Below are positions 17,113 to 25,340 of a stretch of 64,000 nucleotides of DNA, in pieces. The DNA lies in contig NZ_JQCD01000021.1 in the NCBI RefSeq assembly GCF_001437425.1, forward strand, positions 98,757 to 162,756. Reading direction: 5' to 3'. Within the stretch, counting starts at the first letter, position 1; each line of letters begins with the position of its first letter. Source of the DNA: Weissella minor. GTDB taxonomy: Bacteria; Bacillota; Bacilli; Lactobacillales; Lactobacillaceae. A program made the position numbers and the translations under genes. Below the pieces are notes generated by a model. That model saw nothing but the letters and a program-made list of their open reading frames with translations. It made no database searches and was not told the origin of the DNA.

Positions 17113-17443
17113 AAAAGTCCCTCCTATTTAATTACTAATGATTATAAAACAATAGATTTGCATAATCAATAAGACGCATGTGAAATAGATATTTAAAATT
17201 GATATAAAGTATCAAGAGGTGGCTTAAGGAAGGGGCTAAAATGGCTTGATATCGCGTAAAATTAGGTGAAATAGTGCACAGCAATTAAGCTTAAAATGAG
17301 AGCAGTAAGTATTGAAAACGTGTTTACATAGCCGTTAAGCGCTTCTTATATGAGAAAGTTATCATTGACAATTCACATTGTTAACGATATTATTGTCAAA
17401 TAGCGAAAAGAACTCTCATAAAAATATGGTTGGGGGAAGGATA
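17113..17443. promoter_or_regulatory. intergenic control region between the YczE-like gene and oppA
   Basis: 331 bases without a gene. Near its right end is the oppA promoter (17365-17393) inside an inverted repeat. At 17313-17328, TGAAAACG-TGTTTACA is a rough catabolite-response-like palindrome, but its spacing does not match a true cre site well. 17113-17310 is AT-rich and shows nothing I can assign beyond the presumed minus-strand promoter of the YczE-like gene. Confidence 0.55.
17365..17399 (+). promoter_or_regulatory. oppA promoter within an inverted repeat
   Basis: TTGACA (17365-17370), exactly 17 bases, TATTAT (17388-17393): a near-consensus promoter. TTGACAAT at 17365-17372 is matched by its inverse complement ATTGTCAA at 17392-17399, 19 bases apart, so the arms cover the -35 and the -10. 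Such an arrangement would suit a repressor site. The predicted mRNA leader is about 45 bases. Confidence 0.75.
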
Positions 17444-19084
17444 ATGAAAAAAAGCATAGGAAAGCCGCTTGCCTTAGCAGCAGGATTCATGTTGGCTGGG
17501 ACCGTATTGGCCCAGGCAACGGCAAGCGCAGATGAAGAAGAAGGTAAGTACAAGCCAATTACGTGGGCTGAAAATGCACCATTGAGCTCAATGGACCCAT
17601 CTAAGGTTACGGCAGCGATTGACTTTGACGGATTGACAGCTACAAATGATGGTTTGTTCCGTGCCGATAAGAACAACAAGCCACAACCGGCCTTAGCAGA
17701 ATCATATGAAGTTAGTGATGATGGTTTGCATTATACATTTAAGCTCCGTAAGGGAGCTGAATGGTCAAATGGGACACCAATTACAGCGAATGACTTTGTC
17801 TATGGATGGCAACGTACGAATGATCCAAAGACGGCATCACAATATGCATACCTATTCTCAGGAATTAAGAATGCTGATGCGATTCAAAATGGTAAAGAAA
17901 AAGACCTTTCAAAGTTAGGGGTTAAAGCTGAAGATGATCATACCTTGAAGGTTGATTTGGAAAAGCCTTTACCACAATTGATTTCAATGCTACCAATGGC
18001 ACCATTTTTCCCACAAAACGAAGCGTTTGTGAAAGAAGTGGGTGCTAAGTATGGTACGCAGTCAAAGTATATCTTGTCATCTGGTCCATATGTCCAACAA
18101 GATTGGAATGGATCAAACGATACCGTCACTTATAAGAAAAATGAAAAGTACTACGATAAGGATGCAGTTAAGACTAAGAAGCTCACAATCAAGACAATTG
18201 CAGACCAAAACACAGGTTACAACCTATATAAGTCAGATACACTTGATTTCACAACTTTGTCACCACAACAAGTGACGGCTTCAAAGAATGATAAGGCCTT
18301 TACAACTATTCCTTCAGCGACTGCTTCATATATGCAATTAAATGAAAAGCAAGTACCTGAATTTAAGAATACTAATATTCGTCGTGCTATTTCTTATGCG
18401 ATTGATCGTAAAATCTTAGCTGATAAGATTTTGACAGGAAGTGCAACTCCAGCAACCACATTCTCAGCTACAAAGTTAGTTGAAAATCCAAATGATGGTG
18501 AAGACTTCTCTAAGTCAGTTACAGTTGACGGTGCGGTAACACATGATTTGGATAAGGCCCAAGAATTATTTGATAAGGGTCTTAAAGAGACTGGATCAAA
18601 GGATTTGGAAATCGAATTGCTAGCTGATGATAGTGATGGAGCCAAGCGTTCGGCTGAATTCTTACAAAGTCAATTACAACAAATTGATGGTTTGAAGGTT
18701 AAGATTAAGATGGTACCATTTAAGCAACGTATTAGCCTATCAGCAGACAAGAAGTTTGATATGGTTATCTCATTGTGGGGTGCTGATTATGCTGACCCAT
18801 CAACATTCTTGGATTTGTATAAGTCAGATTCACCATTTAACGAAGGTTCATGGCATAATGATGAATATGATGCTTTGATTGACCGCGCGAATGGTGAGCA
18901 CGTGAACGACCCTAAGAAGCGTTTTGCAGACTACAAGGAAGCAGAACAATTGATGAGTAAGGAAATGGGTGTCGTGCCATTGTACTACCGCTCACAAGCA
19001 GCTTTTGTCCGTCCAAGCGTGAAGGGCATGGTTTACCAACCGGCTGGAGCACCATATGACTTTAAGTGGGCTTATAAGGAGTAA
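17444..19084 (+). CDS. oppA: oligopeptide ABC transporter, substrate-binding protein
   Basis: Peptide-binding protein of the SBP_bac_5 family, 546 aa from the ATG at 17444, which follows GGGGGAAGGA. A longer frame back to 17378 would run into the promoter and is rejected. The signal peptide has KKSIGK, a hydrophobic core, and ASA before a likely cleavage after residue 29. No lipobox cysteine exists, and the whole protein has no cysteine, which is odd for an opp binding protein. Family segments include LRKGAEWSNGTPITANDFVYGW, RRAISYAIDRK and LWGADYADPSTFLDLY. It supplies peptides that PepV and other peptidases degrade. It is the first gene of oppABCDF. Confidence 0.93.
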   Translation: MKKSIGKPLALAAGFMLAGTVLAQATASADEEEGKYKPITWAENAPLSSMDPSKVTAAIDFDGLTATNDGLFRADKNNKPQPALAESYEVSDDGLHYTFKLRKGAEWSNGTPITANDFVYGWQRTNDPKTASQYAYLFSGIKNADAIQNGKEKDLSKLGVKAEDDHTLKVDLEKPLPQLISMLPMAPFFPQNEAFVKEVGAKYGTQSKYILSSGPYVQQDWNGSNDTVTYKKNEKYYDKDAVKTKKLTIKTIADQNTGYNLYKSDTLDFTTLSPQQVTASKNDKAFTTIPSATASYMQLNEKQVPEFKNTNIRRAISYAIDRKILADKILTGSATPATTFSATKLVENPNDGEDFSKSVTVDGAVTHDLDKAQELFDKGLKETGSKDLEIELLADDSDGAKRSAEFLQSQLQQIDGLKVKIKMVPFKQRISLSADKKFDMVISLWGADYADPSTFLDLYKSDSPFNEGSWHNDEYDALIDRANGEHVNDPKKRFADYKEAEQLMSKEMGVVPLYYRSQAAFVRPSVKGMVYQPAGAPYDFKWAYKE

Positions 19085-19099
19085 TGCATACGTGCATTA
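19082..19099 (+). promoter_or_regulatory. oppA-oppB intercistronic hairpin
   Basis: TAATGCA (19082-19088) and TGCATTA (19093-19099) form a perfect 7-bp stem with loop TACG. The left arm begins with the oppA stop codon. There is no T run, so it is unlikely to terminate; it may protect the oppA 3' end after processing, which would favour binding protein over permeases. Confidence 0.55.
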
Positions 19100-19130
19100 G
19101 GAGTTAGTTATAAAGAAAGGTTTGTCAAAT

Positions 19131-20060
19131 ATGTCCGGAATGTTTAAGTATATTTTGAAAAGAATCGGCATTATCTTCTTGACGTTGATCATTGTTATCT
19201 CTGCAACGTTCTTCTTGATGAAATTGATGCCTGGTTCACCCTTGGCGAACGCGGCGCGTTTGTCAGGTGAGCAACGTCAATTAATTGAATCACAATATGG
19301 ATTGAATGATCCATTAATGGTTCAATATTGGCATTACTTGGTGAATGCCCTCCAATTTAATTTTGGACATTCATTCCAATTCCAAGATCAACCCGTTTCA
19401 CGTTTGATTGCGCAACGTATCGGACCTTCAATCCAATTGGGATTGCAGGCTTTGGTCTTTGGTGTTATTTCAGGAATCGGGTTAGGAGCAGCCGCAGCTG
19501 TTCGTCGTAACACGAAGACTGATACAACATTGTCAATCTTGGCTGTTTTGGGTGTATCAATTCCCTCATTCGTTTTCGCCGCTTTGGCCCAATACTTCGT
19601 TGGACTTAAGTTAGGTTGGTTGCCAATTGCTGGTTGGGAAGGTTTCAAGTTTACAATCTTACCAACAATCGCATTAGGAATGGCACCATTAGCCACAGCT
19701 GCTCGTTTCATCCGTACTGAAATGGTGGATGTTATGGGATCAGATTACATTGAATTGGCACGTGCCAAAGGACTTTCACAAAATGAAATCGTCTGGAAGC
19801 ACACTTTGCGTAATTCATTAATCCCATTGGTTACATTGATTGGACCAATGGCGGTTAACTTGATGACTGGATCAGTTGTTATTGAAAAGATTTTCGCGAT
19901 TCCTGGAATCGGGGGACAATTCGTTTCATCAATCTTGACGAACGATTACCCTGTGATCATGGGAACAACGATTGTTTACTCAATGATGTTGATGGTTGTC
20001 TTGTTAGTAACTGATATTTTGTATGGATTAATCGATCCACGAATTCGTTTGGCAAATTAG
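19131..20060 (+). CDS. oppB: oligopeptide ABC transporter, permease OppB
   Basis: Membrane permease of the DppB/OppB family, 309 aa from the ATG at 19131, 10 bases after AAAGG; an in-frame TTG at 19122 is too close to that site. Six hydrophobic segments, with MPGSPLANAARL after the first helix and the EAA loop IELARAKGLSQNEIVWKHTLRNSLIP. It forms the channel with OppC. Confidence 0.94.
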   Translation: MSGMFKYILKRIGIIFLTLIIVISATFFLMKLMPGSPLANAARLSGEQRQLIESQYGLNDPLMVQYWHYLVNALQFNFGHSFQFQDQPVSRLIAQRIGPSIQLGLQALVFGVISGIGLGAAAAVRRNTKTDTTLSILAVLGVSIPSFVFAALAQYFVGLKLGWLPIAGWEGFKFTILPTIALGMAPLATAARFIRTEMVDVMGSDYIELARAKGLSQNEIVWKHTLRNSLIPLVTLIGPMAVNLMTGSVVIEKIFAIPGIGGQFVSSILTNDYPVIMGTTIVYSMMLMVVLLVTDILYGLIDPRIRLAN

Positions 20061-20074
20061 GGGAGGAACGAAAA

Positions 20075-21097
20075 ATGGCTGAATTAAATCAAGTGTCAGC
20101 AGCTGATTTTGAGTTGCTACCAAATGACCGTAAACGAAACAATGAAACAATTGAAAAGCCATCATTGAGCTTTGCGCAAGATGCTTGGCGTCGTTTGAAG
20201 AAAAATAAGGGTGCTTTCATCTCACTATGGGTGATTGTTGTGATTGTTGCAGCAGCCTTTATTTCAATTCCGTATGCAAATACAACGACAACTGCAGAAC
20301 AAAACGTGATGCAACAAAACTTGCCACCTAAGGCACCCGGTAATCTACCAGGTTTCAATGGAAAGCAAAAAGTTGATGGGGAACGTTTTGATGCTTATAA
20401 GCGTGCCGATGTGAAGAAGGGTGAATACCACATCTTTGGAACTGATCAATTCGGACGTGACATCTTTAAGCGTGTGCTTTATGGAACACGTGTGTCATTA
20501 CAAGTGGCCTTAATTGCCGCCTTGATGGACTTGGTCTTTGGGGTGACATATGGAATGATTTCAGGATGGAAGGGTGGCCGTGTTGATATGGTCATGCAAC
20601 GTATTGTTGAAATCATCTCATCAGTGCCTAACTTAGTGGTCTTCGTGTTATTGATTTTGATCATGAAGCCAGGTCTATTCTCAATCGCGTTAGGAATCGC
20701 TTTGACGTCATGGACGTCGATGTCCCGATTGATACGTGCTGAAGTGCTTTCATTGAAGGAACAGGACTTTATCTCAGCTGCTAAGACTTTGGGAACATCG
20801 CCTTGGAAGATTGGACTACGTCACTTAGTACCAAATGTGTCTTCAACAATTATTGTGCAATTGATGTTTACAATTCCATCAGCAATCTTCTTTGAAGCTT
20901 TGCTATCATTTATTGGAATTGGTATTCCAGTGCCAATGGCATCACTTGGAACTTTGTTGAATGATGGACAAACAGCATTCCAGTTCTATCCATATCAATT
21001 GGTATTCCCAGCCTTAATTTTGTCAGCATTGATGATTGCATTTAACTTGCTAGCTGACGGGTTGCGTGATGCCTTTGACCCACGAACACGTGATTAA
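20075..21097 (+). CDS. oppC: oligopeptide ABC transporter, permease OppC
   Basis: Second permease, 340 aa, with an N-terminal cytoplasmic extension (about 50 residues) followed by the first helix (residues 48-68) and an OppC-type external segment with FGTDQFGRDIFKRVLYG. The EAA loop is FISAAKTLGTSPWKIGLRHLVPN. GGGGAGGAA precedes the ATG, 14 bases after oppB. Confidence 0.94.
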   Translation: MAELNQVSAADFELLPNDRKRNNETIEKPSLSFAQDAWRRLKKNKGAFISLWVIVVIVAAAFISIPYANTTTTAEQNVMQQNLPPKAPGNLPGFNGKQKVDGERFDAYKRADVKKGEYHIFGTDQFGRDIFKRVLYGTRVSLQVALIAALMDLVFGVTYGMISGWKGGRVDMVMQRIVEIISSVPNLVVFVLLILIMKPGLFSIALGIALTSWTSMSRLIRAEVLSLKEQDFISAAKTLGTSPWKIGLRHLVPNVSSTIIVQLMFTIPSAIFFEALLSFIGIGIPVPMASLGTLLNDGQTAFQFYPYQLVFPALILSALMIAFNLLADGLRDAFDPRTRD

Positions 21098-21113
21098 GGA
21101 GCAGTGAGAGGAA

Positions 21114-22205
21114 ATGACAGAAAAAATCCTTGAAGTAAATGATTTAAAAATCAATTTTAATACCGACAGTGGTACTGTTCAGGCTATCCGTGATGTTTAT
21201 TTTGATTTAAAGCCAGGTGAAACACTAGCCTTAGTGGGTGAATCTGGATCAGGTAAGTCAGTAACAACACGTGCTTTGATGGGACTACTTGCAAAGAATG
21301 CGCGCATTGAGCGTGGATCAGTTCAATTTAAGGGTAAGGAATTGATTGATTTACCTGAAGACGAATATCGTGATATTCGTGGTTCAGAAATTGCCATGAT
21401 TTTCCAAGATCCAATGACATCATTGGACCCAACGATGAAGATTGGTCAACAAATTGCCGAACCTTTGATTAAACATCAAAAAATGGGTAAGAAAGAAGCC
21501 TGGGATAAGGCGTTAGATATGATGAATTTGGTGGGTATTCCAAATGCTGAAGCACATATTAACGATTATCCCCATCAATTCTCTGGTGGGATGCGTCAAC
21601 GTATCGTGATTGCGATTGCATTGATTGATAACCCTGAAGTGTTGATTGCCGACGAACCAACGACTGCTTTGGACGTTACCATCCAAGCCCAAATTTTGGA
21701 CTTGATGAAGAAAATCCAAAAGGAATTTGGTACATCAATCATTTTCATTACCCACGACCTTGGTGTGGTGGCTGGAATGGCTGATCGTGTGGCAGTTATG
21801 TATGCTGGACAAATTGTTGAAATTGGAACGATTGATGAAATCTATGGTTTCCCACAACATCCATATACATGGGGCTTGTTGAATTCAATGCCAACAACAC
21901 AAACAGATCGTGGTAGCTTGGAAGCAATTCCTGGAACACCACCTGATTTGTTGAACCCACCCGTTGGAGATGCGTTTGCTGCTCGTAATCAATATGCTTT
22001 GGCAATTGATGAAAAGCAACAACCACCATATTTCCAACTATCACCAACTCATTTTGCGGCAACTTGGTTGTTGGATGAACAGGCACCTGAGGTGGTTCCA
22101 CCTTTGACGGTGCGTCAACGTTGGGCAAAGTATCAACAAGCTCATCCAGATGCAAGTAATAAACATGCCAAGCCAGTTGAGGCTTCCGCAATTTTGGCAA
22201 GATAG
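21114..22205 (+). CDS. oppD: oligopeptide ABC transporter, ATP-binding protein OppD
   Basis: ATPase, 363 aa. Walker A GESGSGKSV, signature FSGGMRQR, Walker B VLIADEPTTALD and switch IFITHDLG are intact. The C-terminal extension (PHPYTWGLLNSMP..., then GTPPDLLNPPVGDAFAARN) is the oligopeptide-transporter OppD/DppD type. The usual cluster of four cysteines for an iron-sulfur centre in this tail is absent (no Cys in that segment). It follows oppC by 16 bases. Confidence 0.94.
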   Translation: MTEKILEVNDLKINFNTDSGTVQAIRDVYFDLKPGETLALVGESGSGKSVTTRALMGLLAKNARIERGSVQFKGKELIDLPEDEYRDIRGSEIAMIFQDPMTSLDPTMKIGQQIAEPLIKHQKMGKKEAWDKALDMMNLVGIPNAEAHINDYPHQFSGGMRQRIVIAIALIDNPEVLIADEPTTALDVTIQAQILDLMKKIQKEFGTSIIFITHDLGVVAGMADRVAVMYAGQIVEIGTIDEIYGFPQHPYTWGLLNSMPTTQTDRGSLEAIPGTPPDLLNPPVGDAFAARNQYALAIDEKQQPPYFQLSPTHFAATWLLDEQAPEVVPPLTVRQRWAKYQQAHPDASNKHAKPVEASAILAR

Positions 22206-22217
22206 GAGTTTGATGTA

Positions 22218-23168
22218 ATGGTAGAAAATCGTAAAAAAATGGTCGAAGTTAAACATCTCGACATTACCTTTAATAAAGGCCGTCGTAATCAAACTCTCGC
22301 TGTTCAAAATACTTCTTTTGATATCTTTGAAGGAGAAACTTTCGGACTTGTTGGTGAATCAGGTTCAGGTAAGACGACAATTGGGCGTACAATTATGAAA
22401 TTGTATGAACCAAGTGCTGGTGAAGTCTTGTATGATGGTACGAATGTACATGATATCAAGAAGAAGGCTGACTTGAAGCAATTCCATCAAGATGTTCAAA
22501 TGATTTTCCAAGACCCACAAGCATCTTTGGATCTTCGTATGAAGGTTAAGGACATTGTGGCGGAAGGGTTAGATGCGAACGGATTGGTAAGTGGTAAGGA
22601 TGAACGTGACCGCATTGTTGAAGAAATGCTTGAAACGGTTGGTTTGAAGAAAGAACATGCGAACCGTTATCCGCACGAATTCTCAGGTGGACAACGTCAA
22701 CGTATCGGAATTGCCCGTGCGTTAGCGATGAATCCTAAGTTTATTATTGCCGACGAACCTATTTCAGCCTTGGACGTATCAATCCAAGCACAAGTCGTGA
22801 ACTTGATGCAAAAGTTACAAGAAGAACGTAACTTAACGTATCTCTTCATTGCCCACGACTTGTCAATGGTGAAGTATATTTCTGATCGTATCGGTGTTTT
22901 GCACTGGGGGAAGATGGTCGAGATTGGAACTTCTGATGAAGTGTATAATCATCCTTTGCATGACTATACGCGTTCATTGTTGAGTTCAATTCCTGAACCA
23001 GATCCAGAAATTGAAAAAGCGCGTGAGCCAATTATTTATGACCCAACGCGTGAAATGGACGGAAAAGAGCGTCACATGATTGAAGTCGCACCAGAACATT
23101 TTGTTTGGGCAACCGAAGAAGAAGTTCCAATGTATCAAGAACGTGCCCGTGAATTTGGTCTCATTTAA
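22218..23168 (+). CDS. oppF: oligopeptide ABC transporter, ATP-binding protein OppF
   Basis: Second ATPase, 316 aa, partner of OppD. Walker A GESGSGKTT, signature FSGGQRQR, Walker B FIIADEPISALD, switch LFIAHDLS. C-terminal PLHDYTRSLLSSIPEPDPE is the OppF tail that ends in a conserved HFVWATEEE. It ends the opp operon before a terminator. Confidence 0.94.
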   Translation: MVENRKKMVEVKHLDITFNKGRRNQTLAVQNTSFDIFEGETFGLVGESGSGKTTIGRTIMKLYEPSAGEVLYDGTNVHDIKKKADLKQFHQDVQMIFQDPQASLDLRMKVKDIVAEGLDANGLVSGKDERDRIVEEMLETVGLKKEHANRYPHEFSGGQRQRIGIARALAMNPKFIIADEPISALDVSIQAQVVNLMQKLQEERNLTYLFIAHDLSMVKYISDRIGVLHWGKMVEIGTSDEVYNHPLHDYTRSLLSSIPEPDPEIEKAREPIIYDPTREMDGKERHMIEVAPEHFVWATEEEVPMYQERAREFGLI

Positions 23169-23176
23169 CGATAAAT

Positions 23177-23217
23177 AAACCTACGGCTTCGAAGTCATTC
23201 GATAGCGTAGGTTTTTT
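23177..23217 (+). terminator. intrinsic terminator of the opp operon
   Basis: Stem AACCTACG/CGTAGGTT (23178-23185 with 23206-23213), an inner CTTCGAAG hairpin in the loop, then a T run. Confidence 0.85.
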
Positions 23218-23324
23218 ATTTGCTCAAAAATGTATTAGGTAATGTCGCCCAAATCCTTTAAACTAAAGGTATAAAGGAGCGGAATGATAATGTTTCGTTA
23301 CGTGTGAAAAGTGAGGGAAAATAG

Positions 23325-23834
23325 ATGCAAGGAATTGAACGGCAACAAATCATTAAAGAAAAACTCTTAAATGCAGAAACGACCATTAGTGCGAATCAAT
23401 TTGCAAAGTTATTTGAAGTATCACGTCAAACAATTGTTGGAGATATTGCACTTTTACGTGCGACTGGTGAAAAAATTGATTCAACCCCACAAGGGTATCG
23501 TTATCAACAAACGCGTGCGTTAAGTCAAATTGTCGTCGTACAACATACGGCTGACCAGATGGCCCTTGAACTCAATACATTGATTGATGTAGGGGTTTCA
23601 ATCGAAGATGTGCAAGTTGAACATCCAATTTACGGTTTACTTAAAGGCGCTTTGAGTTTGCATACCAAATCGGATGTACAACATTTCATTGATAAATATC
23701 ATGAGATACAAAGTGAATTACTATCAAGTTTGACCAATGGTTTACATATGCATCTATTGACGTACGATGAACCAGACCAATTAGAAATGGCCCGCCAAAA
23801 ACTTGATGAACTGGGGATGCTCTACCACAATTAG
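23325..23834 (+). CDS. niaR: NiaR-like niacin-responsive transcriptional repressor
   Basis: 169 aa with an N-terminal winged helix-turn-helix (ISANQFAKLFEVSRQTIVGDIALLRATG, about residues 21-48) and a C-terminal 3H domain marked by conserved histidines in VQHTADQMALEL, VEHPIYGLLKGAL and GLHMHLL. This combination is the NiaR (YrxA) family, a repressor of NAD and niacin genes that senses nicotinic acid through the 3H domain. The context supports it: a NiaP-type transporter follows, with a palindromic site between them. ATG at 23325 with GAGGGAAA upstream. Confidence 0.88.
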   Translation: MQGIERQQIIKEKLLNAETTISANQFAKLFEVSRQTIVGDIALLRATGEKIDSTPQGYRYQQTRALSQIVVVQHTADQMALELNTLIDVGVSIEDVQVEHPIYGLLKGALSLHTKSDVQHFIDKYHEIQSELLSSLTNGLHMHLLTYDEPDQLEMARQKLDELGMLYHN

Positions 23835-23882
23835 GTTGACAAGACACCCCTAAGATTGCTAAGCTTATTTTTGTTGTTTCAG

Positions 23883-23896
23883 GGTGTAAAGACACC
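23883..23896 (+). promoter_or_regulatory. palindromic operator before niaP (probable NiaR site)
   Basis: GGTGT AAAG ACACC is a perfect 5-bp inverted repeat with a 4-base spacer. A second AGACACC half-site lies at 23842-23848, just after a TTGACA (23836-23841). It lies 37 bases before the niaP start, where repression of niaP would be expected. The match to published NiaR boxes could not be checked. Confidence 0.6.
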
Positions 23897-23932
23897 TTGT
23901 GTACGAATAAAATAGGGTTGTAGGGAGCAGAG

Positions 23933-25129
23933 ATGTCAAAGGATATTAGGAAGTTACTTTCAGTAACGGGTTGTGCATGGTTATTTGATGCAATGGACGT
24001 TGGATTGTTATCATTTATTTTAGTTGCGTTGCAACAAGATTGGAATTTATCACAAGTCCAAGTTGGTTGGATTGGTTCAGTTAATTCAATCGGATTAGCA
24101 GTTGGTGCGGTTGCTTTTGGGGCTTTGGCTGATGCAAAAGGGCGTAAGCTCATGTTAATGGTGACACTATTAACTTTTTCAATTGCCACTGGTTTGTCAG
24201 CTTTGGCCACGGGTTACGCCATGTTTATGGTATTCCGTTTCTTCGTTGGTTTAGGTTTGGGTGGTGAACTACCTGTTGCGTCAACCTTGGTTGCTGAACG
24301 TGTGCCCCAGACAATTCGTGGGCGTGTGATTGTCTTACTTGAAAGTTTTTGGGCAGTTGGTTGGCTGGTATCTAGTTTGTTAGCCTACTTTGTGATTCCC
24401 AACTATGGTTGGCGGATTACGCTAATCATTTCATCGTTAACTGCCTTTTACGTGCTCGTTTTGCGACGTCATTTGCCAGATGATGAAGCAAGCGTCCAAA
24501 CGGTGACACATGCAGATAATGTGACGATTGGACAACGCTTTGCTAAGTTATTTCAAGGTAAGTACACACGTTCAACGATCATGCTTTGGATTGTTTGGTT
24601 CATGATTATGTTCTCTTACTATGGTATTTTCTTATGGCTACCAAATGTCTTGATTGGTAAAGGCTTCAGCATGGTTAATAGCTTCGGTTATGTGGTGATT
24701 ATGACTTTGGCCCAACTACCAGGTTACTTCACAGCCGCATGGTTAGTTGAGAAATGGGGACGTAAGTCAGTCCTAGCTGTTTTCCTAACGGGGACTGCGA
24801 TTAGTGCCTTTGCTTTTGGTTTTGCGACGACGCTACCAATGGTCTTGATGTCGGGGATGCTATTGTCATTCTTTAACTTGGGGGCTTGGGGTGTGCTTTA
24901 TGCATACACACCTGAATTATATCCAGCATCAATTCGTGCCACAGCCAACGGTGCTGCGGAAGGATTTGGTCGTCTAGGGGGAATTTTGGGACCACTCGCA
25001 ATTGGTGTCTTCTTAAGCCATCAAGTGTCATTCGTCGGTATCTTTAGCGTCTTTAGTTTAGCCATTGTGATTGCGGTCATTGCAATTTTGGTGCTTGGAA
25101 AAGAAACGCGTGGAATCGAATTAGATTAA
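23933..25129 (+). CDS. niaP: NiaP-like niacin transporter (major facilitator superfamily)
   Basis: MFS permease, 398 aa, with about 12 hydrophobic segments. The start (TGCAWLFDAMDVGLLSFIL) and the loop GALADAKGRKLML, with FRFFVGLGLGGELPVASTLVAE, match the NiaP/YceI group that imports nicotinate. Its place behind niaR and the palindromic site strengthen that call. No charged motif separates it fully from other sugar-porter-like MFS proteins, so the substrate is an inference from context. ATG follows GGGAGCAGAG. Confidence 0.83.
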   Translation: MSKDIRKLLSVTGCAWLFDAMDVGLLSFILVALQQDWNLSQVQVGWIGSVNSIGLAVGAVAFGALADAKGRKLMLMVTLLTFSIATGLSALATGYAMFMVFRFFVGLGLGGELPVASTLVAERVPQTIRGRVIVLLESFWAVGWLVSSLLAYFVIPNYGWRITLIISSLTAFYVLVLRRHLPDDEASVQTVTHADNVTIGQRFAKLFQGKYTRSTIMLWIVWFMIMFSYYGIFLWLPNVLIGKGFSMVNSFGYVVIMTLAQLPGYFTAAWLVEKWGRKSVLAVFLTGTAISAFAFGFATTLPMVLMSGMLLSFFNLGAWGVLYAYTPELYPASIRATANGAAEGFGRLGGILGPLAIGVFLSHQVSFVGIFSVFSLAIVIAVIAILVLGKETRGIELD

Positions 25130-25291
25130 AACTGTGAACAAATAAGTTAAACCATCTGCACGGCAGAAGAGATGGTAAAAATTGAAGCGTTTCATTATCT
25201 GTGATGGGCAGTTAATGAAACGTTTTTTGTTGTGCTAACCTGTTGTCAAATGTGGATGCAGGTTAAAATATTTTAATTTAAGCTTTAAACA

Positions 25292-25300
25292 TGCTATAAT
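25292..25300 (+). promoter_or_regulatory. extended -10 promoter of gdpP
   Basis: TGCTATAAT at 25292-25300 is a consensus extended -10. An in-frame ATG at 25299 falls within it, so that ATG cannot be on the transcript and the start is downstream. Confidence 0.75.
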
Positions 25301-25340
25301 GTCTATTAATATTAAAGATTTTATTAAGGAGAACCAATTA

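Noticed and set aside
17313..17328. cre (CcpA) site before oppA
   Set aside because: TGAAAACGTGTTTACA has an extra base between half-sites and mismatches at key positions, so it is only a weak match.
25299..25301. Upstream ATG start for gdpP
   Set aside because: It lies in the -10 box; GTG at 25341 has a proper AAGGAG.
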